Assembly: GCF_003286085.1 (NCBI RefSeq)
Contig: NW_020825307.1
Location: 62,001-126,000, forward strand
Length of the DNA stretch: 64,000 nt
Reading direction: 5' to 3'
From: Drosophila persimilis
Lineage: Eukaryota > Arthropoda > Insecta > Diptera > Drosophilidae
Numbering within the stretch: the first letter of the stretch is position 1; every line of letters begins with the position of its first letter. Below are positions 20,123 through 31,394 of this stretch, piece by piece. Below the pieces are notes generated by a model. That model made no database searches. It was not told the origin of the DNA and saw nothing but the letters and a program-made list of their open reading frames with translations. The position numbers and the translations under genes were made by a program.

Positions 20123-20443
20123 ATGGATAAGCTATCACAGACGTCTAGTGCTCGTGGGGAACGTCAAATCGTCTTTAAAGAAAAGCATGAGAATCCTCCA
20201 GTAGATCCCAAAGAAAGCGGTCTGATCCAGCAGCCCTCGAAGGATTACAGCAAACTGCTTTCACTATGTCGCCGACAAAAGGCCATAGTAGAGTCCGTTA
20301 AACGCAATCTGGAACAACTTTCAGAGGCGGAAGGACGCACATCAAATGATTTGATAAAATCACTATGGACTCAAGCACAGGAAGTCCACTTCACAATTCA
20401 TGAGGAATATGAGGACCCAGTGGAAGGAGGATATGACATGTAA
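20123..20443 (+). pseudogene. Gag N-terminal part of B3
   Basis: A 106-codon stretch, MDKLSQTSSARGERQIVF onward, charged and coiled-coil-like, in the position of the BEL Gag N-terminus after a leader of about 0.7 kb (19438-20122). Only weak motif support on its own; the assignment rests on position and on the knuckles downstream. Confidence 0.5.
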
Positions 20444-20932
20444 TCTTACCTAACACTGGAAAGTAAGGTCCAAAGAGCATTGGCAAAATCAGCCACACCA
20501 AACACGGATAACGTGCATCTTCCACGCATCAGCATCCCAAAGTTTGATGGGGATTTATTCTCATGCATGGTGCATGAGACCAACATGCCTACGGTGAAAA
20601 AGATGTGGTATCTTAAAACCACCGTTACCGGCGAGGCAGAAAGATTGATTCGGAAGATTGATAAAGGAAGAAAATTATGAAGCCGCTTGGGAAATACTAG
20701 TTGACGCATACAACAATCCCAGAGATGTTTCGAACACGGTACTGAACCGCTTCCTCAATCACCAAACAATTAATGACGATCCCAAGTCATTAAAAGAGTT
20801 GTATATAACAACCATAGAATCCCTTGCATCATTAAAGGGATTGGGCATCAATATATCTACATGGGATCCGATATTGATTGCCATTATCAGAAAAAAACTG
20901 GATGTAACAAATAAGGCCCAAATAAGCAATCA

Positions 20933-21859
20933 TTGGGAAGCTCAAAGAACATTCAGGCGCTGGATACGATGCTTCAGTTCTTGGAGCAAAGAATTCGGGT
21001 TCTAGGAACCAGTAAGAAGCCACCAGCATCAAGGAGAGAGCCAAAAGGCACGACATGTGTATCAGCAAACACAGGGAGAACGCGAGCACCCTTATGCACA
21101 TTCTGCAAAAAAGCAAGCCATTGGCTCTACGGATGCGAAGAATTTCGCTCCAAATCTCCATCAGAACGACTAAATTGGGTACAAAAACAAAAAATGTGCG
21201 TTAATTGTTTTAGAACAAATCACAAAACAAACGCATGCCCTGGTCGAAACTGCTTCAAGTGTGACAAGAAGCACAACACGATGCTACATTTGGAAACAGC
21301 ATCAGGCGCAGCTACAGAATCAAGAGGCCCGACGGTTGGTGCAGCTAGTAACAATAGTTACAATCTTCTGGCCACAGCAAAGGTGGCAGTAGAAGCCAAC
21401 AACGGGCAGGTTGCTAATTTCAGAGCACTGCTAGATTCAGGATCACAGATAAACTTGATCTCTGAACGAATGTCACTCAAACTAAAAGACACAACATTGC
21501 GGATCGAAGGAATTGGAGGTCAATCAAAGACCAGCAGAGCACGAGTAAATGTGCTCATGAAATCCCTTCACAATGGTTTTACGCAAAGAATTGAAGCTTT
21601 CGTATTACCACAGATAATAGCTGACCAACCAGCTCTGGCACTCGATTCAGAGAGCTTAAGCAGGATCTCACTGGCAGATCCAAATTTCCATAAGCCAGGC
21701 AAAATCGACATGCTAATCGGAGCCGAGCATTATTACTCGCTGCTGCTACCAGATCAACAGCAGCTAAGGACAGGAGGCCCGTTGCTACAAAACACGAAAC
21801 TGGGATGGATTGTGGCAGGACAAGTCACAATTCCTCACCCATTTGTGCAACGGGAGTAA
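20933..21859 (+). CDS. Gag zinc knuckles and protease of B3
   Basis: Carries CTFCKKASHWLYGC, CVNCFRTNHKTNAC and CFKCDKKHNTMLH, the three-knuckle set of BEL/Pao Gag that binds RNA, then the A17-type protease with ALLDSGSQINLISE and, about 80 residues on, ADPNFHKPGKIDMLIGAEH. It ends with GGPLLQNTKLGWIVAG, the block linking protease to reverse transcriptase in BEL elements. Fossil part. Confidence 0.8.
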   Translation: MGSSKNIQALDTMLQFLEQRIRVLGTSKKPPASRREPKGTTCVSANTGRTRAPLCTFCKKASHWLYGCEEFRSKSPSERLNWVQKQKMCVNCFRTNHKTNACPGRNCFKCDKKHNTMLHLETASGAATESRGPTVGAASNNSYNLLATAKVAVEANNGQVANFRALLDSGSQINLISERMSLKLKDTTLRIEGIGGQSKTSRARVNVLMKSLHNGFTQRIEAFVLPQIIADQPALALDSESLSRISLADPNFHKPGKIDMLIGAEHYYSLLLPDQQQLRTGGPLLQNTKLGWIVAGQVTIPHPFVQRE

Positions 21860-22593
21860 ACGAGCTCATGGAAAGATTCTGGACTCTGGACAATCTAGAG
21901 ACGGAAGACAAACCACGCACTCCAGTGGAAGCACGATGCGAAGCTCATTTTATAGAAAATCTTCAGACAGCTTCAGACGGCCGTTTTATTCTAAAGCTCC
22001 CATTTTCCGAACACCCTTCAGCCCTGGGGGAGTCGTTGGAAACCGCAACAAAAAGATTCCTAGCGTTGGAGCGGCGAAGCTCAACAGAAACTTGGAAGAG
22101 TTATTTGGACTTCATGGAAGAGTATGAAGGACTAGGACATATGAAGATTGTGCCAGCATCAAAAGTTCCCAAAAGGCAATACTTCATTCCACATCATTGT
22201 GTACTCAAACCTGAGAGCACCACCACAAAGCTTCGGGTAGTATTCGATGCCTCATGCAAATCAACAAGCGGGAAATCTTTGAACGACATTCTGCAGGCTG
22301 GACCCACCGTTCAGAGCGAACTTATGTCCATTCTGCTACGATTTCGAATTCATAAGTACGTATTCACAGCGGACATAGAAAAGATGTACCGGCAAGTGTG
22401 GATGAATCCGGAGGATCAATTCCATCAGATGATAGTCTGGAGAAACAATCCATCCGAAGAGATCAGGTACTATCGCCTTAAAGCAGTAGCATATGGGACA
22501 ACAGCTGCTCCGTTCCTAGCAACGAAATGTCTAGATCATTTGGCAATACATACCAGTAGGATCAACAACATTAAAAACCGATTTCTATGTTGA
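21805..22593 (+). CDS. Reverse transcriptase region of B3
   Basis: 262 codons with BEL reverse-transcriptase blocks: YFIPHHCVLKPESTTTKLRV, VFDASCKSTSGKSLND, FTADIEKMYRQVWM and YGTTAAPFLATKCLDHLA. Copies element RNA into DNA. The finger and palm start are here; the later palm and RNase H follow at 22600-23480. Confidence 0.8.
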   Translation: MDCGRTSHNSSPICATGVNELMERFWTLDNLETEDKPRTPVEARCEAHFIENLQTASDGRFILKLPFSEHPSALGESLETATKRFLALERRSSTETWKSYLDFMEEYEGLGHMKIVPASKVPKRQYFIPHHCVLKPESTTTKLRVVFDASCKSTSGKSLNDILQAGPTVQSELMSILLRFRIHKYVFTADIEKMYRQVWMNPEDQFHQMIVWRNNPSEEIRYYRLKAVAYGTTAAPFLATKCLDHLAIHTSRINNIKNRFLC

Positions 22594-23109
22594 CGACTGT
22601 CAAGAACTAAATAAGATATTGCTACCGTCCGGATTCAAATTGCGCAAGTGGTGCTCCACAATGAGCAACTTCTCCAAGGAATCCCCAAAGAGGATATTGT
22701 AACCGATGTAAAATTAGGAGAGACACTAGAGAGACCGAAGAAGGATACATTGTGTGGACGAACACAGAAAAGCCAGGCTACACGCATCACCAAACGGGTG
22801 GTATGTTCCGAACTGGCCCAAATCTTTGACCCACTAGGACTCTTTGCACCGGTGGTAGTAAAGGCAAAAATCTTCATGCAACATCTTTGGGAGCTCAAAC
22901 TGGATTGGGGTGACGAATTACCATTACAACACCAAATCGAATGGAGAGAATACCGGGACGACTTACAAACATTGAACAAAATGCAAATTCCCCGGCATAT
23001 TTACGATGGTTAAATTCCAGTTACCCAAGAACTCCATACGTTTGTAGATGCATCAGAGCGAGCATATGGCGCAGCTGTATATGTACGCGCTACATACAAA
23101 AACAACCAA

Positions 23110-24984
23110 GTGTCAGTAAGACTGCTCTGTTCGAAATCACGTGTGGCGCCGACAGCCAAACAATCGCTACCACGGTTAGAACTTTGTGCTGCAGTCCCCG
23201 GTGCCGAGCTCACAAACCGAGTCCGACAGGATCTGCACATGGACATTAACACGGTTTCAGGATGGTTTTGGAGTGATTCTACCGTTGTTTTATCCTGGAT
23301 AAACGCATCGTCATCAATATACCATACCTTTGTGGCAAATCGAATAGCCAAAATCCAGGCATTAACAAACCAGTCACAATGGCGTCACGTGTCATCGGCC
23401 AACAACGCAGCCGATGTCCTGTCGAGAGGAATCGCAGCAAGCAGACTGGCAGATCACAATCTGTGGTTATATGGACCATTATTCCTGCACGGATCTCGAG
23501 ACAACTGGACGAAGGCACCCAACATAGAACCCAGCAATCTTGAGAGAAAGGCTAAACATGTAAGCTTGCCAATCACACCCAGCGCACTTGGGGATGAATT
23601 ATTTACTTGCAGACATAGCAACTCGTTTCACAAACTGCAACGCATTGTGGCATATATGTTACGCTTCTGCTACAAAACCAACAGAGCGAACACCACGACG
23701 CTCTGCGCAGAAGAACTGACTCACGCCCGCACTATAATCCTGCGAACCATACAACAAGTCGAGTTTACAGCAAAGTTAAAACAGTTCCAACGCTATAAGA
23801 CTGTGGATAGAAAGAGCTCGATCATATCGTTATCTCCCTTCTTAGGAGACGATGAGCTCATCCGAGTTGGTGGTAGATTTGAAGTAGCTTTACTTCCATA
23901 CAATGCAAAACACCCAGTTTTGCTGCCTTACAATGACCCAATCGTCAAAATGATCTTGCGGGAGCTACATAAGGAGAACATGCATTGTGGTGCTCATGCA
24001 TTAAGGGCAATCGCAAGACAACAATATTGGATTATCAATGACAAGACAATGGCTAGAAGCATCATCCACAGCTGTGTTAGATGCACCAATGCTGGACCAA
24101 AGCTGATGCACCAGATCATGGGCAATCTCCCAGCACAACGGGTCACACAAGCACACCCGTTTCTTAATGCAGGCGTCGATTACTGTGGACCAATCTCGAT
24201 CCACCATAAGATCCGAGGCAAAATACCAGATAAGGCGTACATCGTCGGGTTCTGCTGCTTTTCCACAAAGGCATTACACCTGGAGCTGGTAAGCGACCTG
24301 ACCACAGATGCATTCTTGGCCGCCCTGCGTCGATTCTTAGGCAGACGTGGGAAGTGCCAAACTATTCATTGCGACAATGCAACGAACTTTGTGGGTGCAA
24401 ACAATCAGCTTAAAGAATTAGAACACTCTATATTCAGCTCAAGGGCCAGTGCTCTGATCACGAATCATTGCAACAAAAAGCAAGTGGATTTTAAATTCAT
24501 TCCTCCCAGGGCTCCATCGTTTGGCGGCCTCTGGGAAGCGGCGGTAAAATCAGCAAAAAAGCTGTTGATAACAACCACCAACACAGCCTCATTGACATTT
24601 GAAGAACTAAACACAGTGATAATCGAAATTGAAGCAATTCTCAATTCTCGACCCATCACTCCAATGTCAAATGATCCCACTGATACAACAGCGCTCACCC
24701 CAGGACACTTCCTGATTGGTGAACCATTAACAACGCCTCCTGACGTCAATACTGATCATCAAGGAAGAACATTGGTCAAGCGCTGGGAATTGGTATCGCG
24801 CCTAAAGCATTCATTCTGGAAACAATGGTCTACAGAATACCTCCAAGAATTGCAAGCTCGGCATAAACGGAAGACCGCTTCACCAAACGTACCTGAAGGA
24901 TTATTAGTTTTGGTTAAGGAAGACAACCTTCCTGTAATGAAGTGGCCAATGGGTCGCATCATTAAGACATATGCATATGTCTAA
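23110..24984 (+). CDS. RNase H and integrase region of B3
   Basis: 624 codons. The N-terminal part has the BEL RNase H blocks (PRLELCAAVPGAELT, FWSDSTVVLSWI, WRHVSSANNAADVLSRG). The integrase part starts near residue 255 (IRVGGRFEVALLPYNAKHPV) with the HHCC region (HKENMHCGAHAL ... CVRCTNAG), MGNLPAQRV, then the DDE core: VDYCGPI, IHCDNATNFVGA and FGGLWEAAVKSAK. The C-terminal LVLVKEDNLPVMKWPMGRI block closes pol just before the 3' LTR. Confidence 0.85.
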   Translation: MSVRLLCSKSRVAPTAKQSLPRLELCAAVPGAELTNRVRQDLHMDINTVSGWFWSDSTVVLSWINASSSIYHTFVANRIAKIQALTNQSQWRHVSSANNAADVLSRGIAASRLADHNLWLYGPLFLHGSRDNWTKAPNIEPSNLERKAKHVSLPITPSALGDELFTCRHSNSFHKLQRIVAYMLRFCYKTNRANTTTLCAEELTHARTIILRTIQQVEFTAKLKQFQRYKTVDRKSSIISLSPFLGDDELIRVGGRFEVALLPYNAKHPVLLPYNDPIVKMILRELHKENMHCGAHALRAIARQQYWIINDKTMARSIIHSCVRCTNAGPKLMHQIMGNLPAQRVTQAHPFLNAGVDYCGPISIHHKIRGKIPDKAYIVGFCCFSTKALHLELVSDLTTDAFLAALRRFLGRRGKCQTIHCDNATNFVGANNQLKELEHSIFSSRASALITNHCNKKQVDFKFIPPRAPSFGGLWEAAVKSAKKLLITTTNTASLTFEELNTVIIEIEAILNSRPITPMSNDPTDTTALTPGHFLIGEPLTTPPDVNTDHQGRTLVKRWELVSRLKHSFWKQWSTEYLQELQARHKRKTASPNVPEGLLVLVKEDNLPVMKWPMGRIIKTYAYV

Positions 24985-24993
24985 GAATAGACA

Positions 24994-25432
24994 ATAGCAC
25001 TTGTAAACTCGAACCCACCAAAAGGGATCAAGTAATAAACTATTTACTTTATTGCTGCCAAGTACCTAAGTAAATGCACTGAAATATAACCGCCGCACAG
25101 AGTAAGTGTACCCAATCTAAAAATACACTCACAAGGAGCCTGTGCGTTCCTTCCCGTAGAATAAGAATACCACTGCTAGCTATATAAGGAGATGCATTTG
25201 TTCAATAAAAATCAGCATCAGAAACAGTACCATAGCTGCCTGTCACTCATCTTCCATCGCAATCATCAGAGGCTGTCGCTGTGTCTTCAGATCCTCCCTT
25301 GCGCACCGTAGGATACCCACTCCGCAGTCCAACTGGTTCAAGTTCTAATTGCGACGACCAAACTGTAGACGGTTTATGTACCGTATGCAACCCAGCTTCC
25401 TACACACACACTCACACACACACACATTAACA
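24994..25432 (+). repeat. 3' LTR of B3
   Basis: From ATAGCACTTGTAAACTCG to ATTAACA it repeats 18984-19417 of the 5' LTR with only scattered differences, including the length of the CA run. The CCACC target duplication follows, then the G1 sequence resumes. Confidence 0.8.
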
Positions 25433-25542
25433 CCACCCGAGGTCGATTCGGAACGAATCTCCTACCCGAAAATACGGAAATTTCTAGACGAGGAACGGCG
25501 GGCCTCCGAGGGACGACGGATCTGACAGAACACACCATCGTC

Positions 25543-26299
25543 ATGAGGGACAACCGACCCATAAAACAGCGGTTTTGCCAGAAAAATCCAGCCATGCGGC
25601 GGATCATCGATGAACAGGTCGACCAACTGATAGCTGAGGACCTAATCGAACCATCCCGGAGCCTCACAGCGCGCCAATCGTTCTGGTCCGCAAAAAGGAC
25701 GGGAGATGGCGCGACTCCGAAATGCCCACTTCATCACGACCCTAGACCTGAAAAACGGGTATTGGCAGATACCAATGGCCCGCGACAGCCGGGAAGCCAC
25801 GGCATTCACGATACCCGGCCGTGGATTATACCAATGGAAAGTAATGCCTTTCGGTTTACACTCCGCGGGAGCCACGTTTCAACGGACCCTCGACGCCGTT
25901 ATCGGCGCATATCTCGACGACATCGTTATCGTCGGGAAAAGCTTCCAGGAACACCTGAACAACGTGAAAGAAGTTTTCGCACGACAGCGGAAGGCAAACC
26001 TACGGGTCAACACGGACAAGTGTGCCTTCTTCCAACGCCGGATAAAATACCTGGGCCATATGATCAGCGAAGAAGGTATCCACACGGACCCCGACAAAAT
26101 CGCAGCCGTAAAGGATCTGAGGCCGCCGACCAACCTACAGGAGCTACGACAATGCGTAGGCATGGCCGGGTGGTACCGCAGATTTGTCCCAAACTTTGCC
26201 ACCGTAGTCCAACCAATGTCACTGCTGCTGCAGAAAGCGAAAGCATGGACATGGGGCCAAGAACACCTCCGCACCGGTACTCGCCTGCCCAGACTTTAA
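25543..26299 (+). pseudogene. Reverse transcriptase region of G1
   Basis: Blocks seen in the translated stretch: TLDLKNGYWQIPMARDSREA, FTIPGRGLYQWKVMPFGL, AYLDDIVIVGKSFQEHL (the YxDD catalytic motif), FFQRRIKYLGHMISEEGI and LRQCVGMAGWYRRFVPNFA. This is a Gypsy-superfamily reverse transcriptase. Fossil part of G1. Confidence 0.75.
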
Positions 26300-26612
26300 C
26301 GTCAAATTTTCCCTGCAGACGGACGCAAGCAACCTTGGAGTAGGCGCGGTCCTCACCCAAGAGATCGAAGGGAAAGAGCGGGTCATCGCATACGTCATTC
26401 GACGCCTCAACAAGGCAGAAGAAAACTATTCGGCCACCGACAAGGAATGCCTCGCCGTCATCTGGGCGATCCGAAAACTACGATGCTATCTCGAAGGCTA
26501 CCGATTCGACGTCATAACCGATCATCTCGCACTAAAGTGGCTGAATACCCTCGAGAGCCCTTACGGTAGAGTAGCAAGATGGGCGCTCGAACTACAGCAA
26601 TACCAATACGAC

Positions 26613-27764
26613 GTGCATTATCGGTCCGGCAACCAGAACGTAGTCGCGGACGCACTGTCAAGACAACCGCTGGAGACCCTCTCCCGCATCGAGGAAGACG
26701 ACACTGCATGCACCTGGCGGAAACAAAGGATCCAACAAGTCCAAGATGAACCCCAGAAGTACCCGGACTACACGCACGAAAATGGGCATCTATACCGCTA
26801 TCTAGTACACGGAGCCGACGACGACGACCACATACTGTGGAAACAATGCGTGCCCAAAAACGGCCGGACGAGAGTACTCCGCGAATGGCATGACGAACCA
26901 ACAGCAGGACACCTTGGCGTCCGGAAAACCATCCTGAGGACAACGCAACGATATTACTGGCCAGGACTACACCGAGACGTGCGACGGTACGTGCAGGGCT
27001 GCGTAAGCAGTCAGAAGTTCAAAACCACGCAGCGCAAGGCCGTGGGCAGGATGCTCACACGTAAAGCCGAAGAAACCTTCGCCCCCCTATGTGCCGACTT
27101 CGACGGACCATTACCACGGTCCAAGCACGGGAACACCATCTTACTGGTATTCTTCGACACTTTCTCCAAGTGGGTCGAACTGGTACCCCTCAAGAAAGCG
27201 ACAACAGCGATCCTCGGACGAGCCTTCAGAGAACGAATACTGAGCAGCTTCGGCGTGCCGAAACTATTCGTCTGTGACAACGGAACCCAGTTCACCAGCC
27301 GATCATTCAGAACATTCATGCGAAGCGCAGGCGTGGAGCTGCAACACACAGCCCCGTATTGCCCCCAAGAAAACCCGACGGAGAGAGATCGGACTGTGAA
27401 AACGATGATCGCCCAGTTGGTCGACGACCACCAGAATACATGGGACGAATTCCAACCCGAGATGACATTGGCGATCAACTCCAGCGTCTCCGAGACGACC
27501 GGATTCAGCCCCGCCTTCCTCCTGCAAGGAAGAGAGCCCCGACTCCCCGGCGCCCTCTACGACGAAGTCACGCCCGGGACATGGAGTACGCCAGAGACGG
27601 CCACCAGCAAAGCGACGAGGCTGAAAGAAGTATTTGCCATCGTCCGGAATAACATCCAGAGAGCCAGTCAAGTGCAAGGGAGACATTACAACCTCCGCCA
27701 AACATCGCCAAATTACAACATTGCCAAAGCCGGAAACACAAAACCGCAAATATCAACGACCTGA
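26613..27764 (+). CDS. RNase H end and integrase of G1
   Basis: 383 codons. It opens with the connection to RNase H (RSGNQNVVADALSRQPL), then the integrase HHCC region (HDEPTAGHLGVRKTI ... CVSSQKF) and a DDE core: CADFDGPLP, VCDNGTQFTSR and CPQENPTERDRTVKTM. The upstream RNase H (about 26290-26612) shows LQTDASNLGVGAVLTQEI and ATDKECLAVIWAIRKL. The layout is that of Gypsy elements of the Osvaldo/Ulysses style. Fossil. Confidence 0.75.
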   Translation: MHYRSGNQNVVADALSRQPLETLSRIEEDDTACTWRKQRIQQVQDEPQKYPDYTHENGHLYRYLVHGADDDDHILWKQCVPKNGRTRVLREWHDEPTAGHLGVRKTILRTTQRYYWPGLHRDVRRYVQGCVSSQKFKTTQRKAVGRMLTRKAEETFAPLCADFDGPLPRSKHGNTILLVFFDTFSKWVELVPLKKATTAILGRAFRERILSSFGVPKLFVCDNGTQFTSRSFRTFMRSAGVELQHTAPYCPQENPTERDRTVKTMIAQLVDDHQNTWDEFQPEMTLAINSSVSETTGFSPAFLLQGREPRLPGALYDEVTPGTWSTPETATSKATRLKEVFAIVRNNIQRASQVQGRHYNLRQTSPNYNIAKAGNTKPQISTT

Positions 27765-28021
27765 CAGAGTTCCACGACCACGAGTCCGAAGAATCCACTG
27801 ATCTACCTGAGAATGCTGACATCGATGAGGAAAGCAACGAGACATTAACCCGACGCCCCAACCACGGCACCACAGAGTCCGCAAAACCCGGGATACCCGA
27901 CCAAAAGACAGCACCGGCAAAAAAAACGAGCCGGATGGCATAATACCGCCGAGAATGCAAGCGCAGCGAACCGCGCGACCACCAATTAATCGAACAGTGC
28001 TGACGCCAGCGAGAGAAGTAA

Positions 28022-28200
28022 TGTAACGCTCACGACCGCGCGCCCCACAAATCCGTTGACGAAACCCATTTTCACCCAACCATTTTCAAACCCGCAGACC
28101 CAGCAATACGGGCCCATAAAAAGACGACGACGAGAACCAAGAAGCAACTTACGCAGAAACCCGGCTCAGAGTACGGACGTTGTACCGGAGCTTACGCAGA
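28022..28200 (+). repeat. Partial 3' LTR of G1
   Basis: Begins TGTAACGC. From about 28081 it repeats the 5' LTR segment starting near 15899, and stops within the 43-bp repeat zone, where B2 sequence resumes. Confidence 0.7.
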
Positions 28201-29784
28201 AAAATGTTATTTTTTGCTATTACAATTGTTGTGCCAACAACTTATTTTTCTTCTTCCTCTTTTGGCCAATGTTCATTAGATTTCGCCAACCATTCAGGCC
28301 CTTTTCACCAAATCTTAAAATCTTGTAGTTTATCTGCAGCTAATATGCCCCTTGATGCTACATCTGCTGGATTGTCTTCAGTTCTAACATGTCCCCATTT
28401 AATTTTTTTAGTTTTTCATACTTCGTCAGATCGACGCCTGAGAAACTTGTCTTTATTGTCTCCATTCTTTATCCAGGCTAGAGTAATAGTAGAATCACTC
28501 CAGGCATAACACTCTACATTACTTCCAACCGCTATTTTCACCCGCTGAATTAAAGTTATAGTTTTGGAATAGTTTTCCGATTCTCTTTGGATTAACTTTG
28601 ATTTTGCTGGCTATTACAATTGTAGAACTATCTACCTTGGCATACACTACAGCAGCATAAGCCTTTTCTGCTAGCCAAATATTTTAAATAAATAATTTTC
28701 CGACAAGTGTCACTGGAGACAACCAGCCTAAGGGGTCATACATCTTGGCTAAGGTAGATAATACTATTCTCTTGTTAGTTTTCTTAATTGGTTCATAGTG
28801 GAAATTTAACCTAAACTCGTCTTTAACCGGTTCCCATTGTAGTCCTAAGTTTTTGACGGATTCATTCTCCTCAATGGTTAATACTTTATTTTCTTGGTCA
28901 TCTGTAATGCCTTCTCTATAATATATTTCTGTTATATTTGTTATCCTTATCCAACCTTATTAAACTCCCGGGTAACTTCCTTTACATGCTTTTTAGCATC
29001 CAGTATCGTGTCGGCACCTGTCATCAGGTCTTTCATATAAAAATCATTCCTTATGATTTCCCTGATTGCTTGATTTTTGCAATTATCTGCTATTGCAACA
29101 ATCACACTGGTGGCTAACTAAGGTGCTGAAGCTGTACCGTACGTAAAGGTTGTAAGTTTATAATCTTTTAACTTTTCGTTTGGATTATCCCTCCAAATTA
29201 TATGCAAATATTGTCGATCGTCTCTATCAACATTAATTTGCCGGTACATTTTTTCAATGTCCGCAGATATTACAAATGGCCATTTACGCCATTTCACCAT
29301 AATAACGAAGATATCTTTTTGTACTCTTGGTCCAACCCACATGATATCATTTAAACTTTTATTGTTTGTGGTTTTTGCTGAGGCATCGAAAACCACTCTC
29401 AGCTTTGTCGTTAGACTGGAATCTCTTATGACTCCTTGATGGGGCAAATAATATTTCCCATCTTCTTTGGACTCTACCATATGTCCTAAGTTTTTATTAT
29501 TTATTTTTATTTTTAATGTTTTATTATAGCTGAGCTTTCTTTCTAAACTGTAAAATCGCGCTATAGCTTGGGGTTTTGAATCTTCTAGATCCTTTTCTTT
29601 TTTAAATGGTATTGTAACCACATACCTACCATTCTCATCTCTTCTTGTTGTTTCCAAGAAATGCTCCTCGAACACATCTTCTTCTACGTCATTCTTTTCA
29701 CTTTCCAATTCCCAGAACAGTTCTAAGTCCCCAACTTAAATTGTCGCCACAATATATTTATCACATTTTGACTTGGTGCAATCG
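28201..29784 (-). mobile_element. BEL/Pao element B2, RNase H and reverse transcriptase part
   Basis: Continuation of B2 on the minus strand between insertions G1 and B4. Reading leftwards from 29784: reverse transcriptase (29708-29118), then the connection and RNase H region down to 28201. It joins in order with the integrase part at 14875-15718 and the protease part at 38237-38569. Broken in several places. Confidence 0.75.
29118..29708 (-). CDS. BEL reverse transcriptase fragment (B2)
   Basis: 196 codons with FLETTRRDENGRYVVTIPFK, YYLPHQGVIRDSSLTTKLRV, VFDASAKTTNNKSLNDIMW, ISADIEKMYRQINV and FTYGTASAP, the ordered blocks of BEL/Pao reverse transcriptase up to the palm. AT-rich compared with B3 and B4. 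Part of the fossil B2. Confidence 0.78.
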   Translation of the reverse strand: MESEKNDVEEDVFEEHFLETTRRDENGRYVVTIPFKKEKDLEDSKPQAIARFYSLERKLSYNKTLKIKINNKNLGHMVESKEDGKYYLPHQGVIRDSSLTTKLRVVFDASAKTTNNKSLNDIMWVGPRVQKDIFVIMVKWRKWPFVISADIEKMYRQINVDRDDRQYLHIIWRDNPNEKLKDYKLTTFTYGTASAP

Positions 29785-29789
29785 GATAT

Positions 29790-30135
29790 TGTTCAGGCCA
29801 GCAATAGACAGTTTCCGCGCACTGTGCCGGCTCCGCGCGCCTCGGTCCCGGCTCGCGCTCGCGCGCTCGGAGGGGCGCTCGGATCCACAATCCACGATCC
29901 ACACGGCGCTCACCGCAGCATAAAGGCAGCATAAAGCATAGATCATAATGATAGAGAGTCAGTTACGTTTTCCACCCCGTTACAAGCTGCCGTCGCACAT
30001 ACGCGCGTCTACAATTCACACACCTATACGCAAATACATGGAATACATTTATTGAAACCGAATCTGTCTTTTCCATTGGATATTTTCCCACTCATCGCTG
30101 GCAACTCGCTCCGGTGATCCGCCCTCCTACAAACA
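29790..30135 (+). repeat. 5' LTR of B4
   Basis: TGTTCAGGCC ... CTACAAACA, 346 bp, GC-rich with alternating GCGC near its start. Matches 37886-38231 except at three single positions. Confidence 0.9.
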
Positions 30136-30136
30136 T

Positions 30137-30154
30137 TGGTCCTTCGAGCCGGAT
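30137..30154 (+). promoter_or_regulatory. Primer binding site of B4
   Basis: TGGTCCTTCGAGCCGGAT, one base after the 5' LTR, starting with the TGG expected for a tRNA CCA end. Sites of this type are common in BEL/Pao elements of insects. Confidence 0.75.
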
Positions 30155-31394
30155 CTTCGCCTTCCCCATAAGGAGAAGTTCACCCCAGCCAGCATCGGCG
30201 GATCGCTCCAAGTGTAAGATAAGTACAACCCTTCGATTGTGCCCAACACCAGTGCAGTGATTTTGTGCGAGTTTCCCATCCCAGTCCGAGTTCCCGCGGC
30301 ATATGTACATATATGCCTTTCTCGCTCTAGCTCCAAATTAAACCATACTTCGTTCTGCCAACGGTTGTGGCCTCCTATTTCTCCAAAGGTTTAATTTGAT
30401 CCGAGCTAGCTCCTGCGTTCCTCCTCCGATCCAGTGCCCACATTAATATATAGCTGTCTGTAAATCATATTCCTACCGCTCCCAGCTACCAGCTGAGCTT
30501 TCGTTGCTGACAAATGCACATGCACACCAACATACATACATATGTACATATGTGTAAGCAACGCAATCCAAGCGGCTGGCAACAAACAAAAAGACATATT
30601 CTTGCAATTCATTTGTTGGTCATTCCGTGCATGCTCAACGGGTTATAGTTCTTTCGTTTGTTTTAAAGAATATAGAATAACAAATCACAAATCACAACCA
30701 ATCTTTATTTAACTCATTATATTGCCAATAAAAATAAAACACGACTCCATACATATCATCTTACATATGCGCACGCATTTTCAACTAACAACTCTTGCAC
30801 ATCTGTATATACATACATATATTGTATTGTATTGTATATAAAACGGTTACTCCGTTTTTTTTTTACCCGTTGTTTCAATCTCGTCAAAAGGGGGGGTCGT
30901 TAATCCAAGCCACGGTACCTAGCACTTACACCCATACACACACACACATACAAGCAACAGCAGCGACGCATTCTTTTCGTTTTTCCTTTCGCTTTCGCTT
31001 CTCCACCGTTTGCTTGCGTTGTTGTTGGTGGGAGAATATTTTTCGGTGCCGCGATTGACCGTAACGGAACGCCAAGTGACGCGCTACCCTGCTTTTCAAG
31101 GGTATATTGTTTTGAACATTCGGTTTGCAACCGACTCTATATAGGGGGACCTTGTGCATCAATATCATTGCTCATCCATTAGTCGCTCTTGGTTGGACAT
31201 TTTTTTTGTATTTGATCGTAGTATTTTATATTTATATTCCGGCCACGGTGCCCGACTTCTACTATATAAATACTCGCGATAAATTCCGCCAAGGCCACAT
31301 ATCCACGGTTCGTCGTTCAAAACTCCCACTTCTCTATTTCCGCTCACCTGCTTTGCGACTCTGATACGCTTTATCGCAAATCCATCAGCCAACC
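30155..31394 (+). other. Long leader of B4
   Basis: A 1.24-kb stretch without a credible coding frame between primer binding site and gag. It holds ATACATATGTAC-type repeats (30300-30310, 30530-30555, 30805-30840), a T run and a G run (30858-30895), a short CA-type run (30934-30950) and TATATAGGGGG-like sequence near 31139. It is longer than leaders of the other elements here. No stable structure or packaging signal can be named by eye. Confidence 0.5.

Larger units (their letters stand above)
18883..25432 (+). mobile_element. BEL/Pao element B3 nested in G1
   Basis: Plus-strand BEL/Pao element flanked by a 5-bp target duplication CCACC (18878-18882 and 25433-25437). Parts: 5' LTR 18883-19417, primer binding site 19420-19437, gag about 20120-21300 with three zinc knuckles, protease about 21380-21770, reverse transcriptase about 22150-22600, RNase H about 23000-23480, integrase about 23850-24980 and a 3' LTR about 24994-25432. 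LTR sequence shared by both ends is nearly the same, so insertion is fairly recent, younger than G1. It looks broken, with about five to seven breaks. Confidence 0.85.
15719..28200 (+). mobile_element. Gypsy-superfamily element G1 (Osvaldo/Ulysses-like)
   Basis: GC-rich plus-strand Gypsy-superfamily element inserted in B2. Parts: 5' LTR 15719-16419, tRNA-Lys type primer binding site 16422-16439, gag about 16713-17750, protease about 17850-18250, reverse transcriptase about 25500-26250, RNase H about 26290-26650, integrase about 26850-27600, and a partial 3' LTR 28022-28200. BEL element B3 (18883-25432) lies inside it between protease and reverse transcriptase. The tRNA-Lys-like site and motif style suggest the Osvaldo/Ulysses group of Drosophila; the clade is inferred. 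It looks broken, with something like half a dozen or more breaks. Confidence 0.75.
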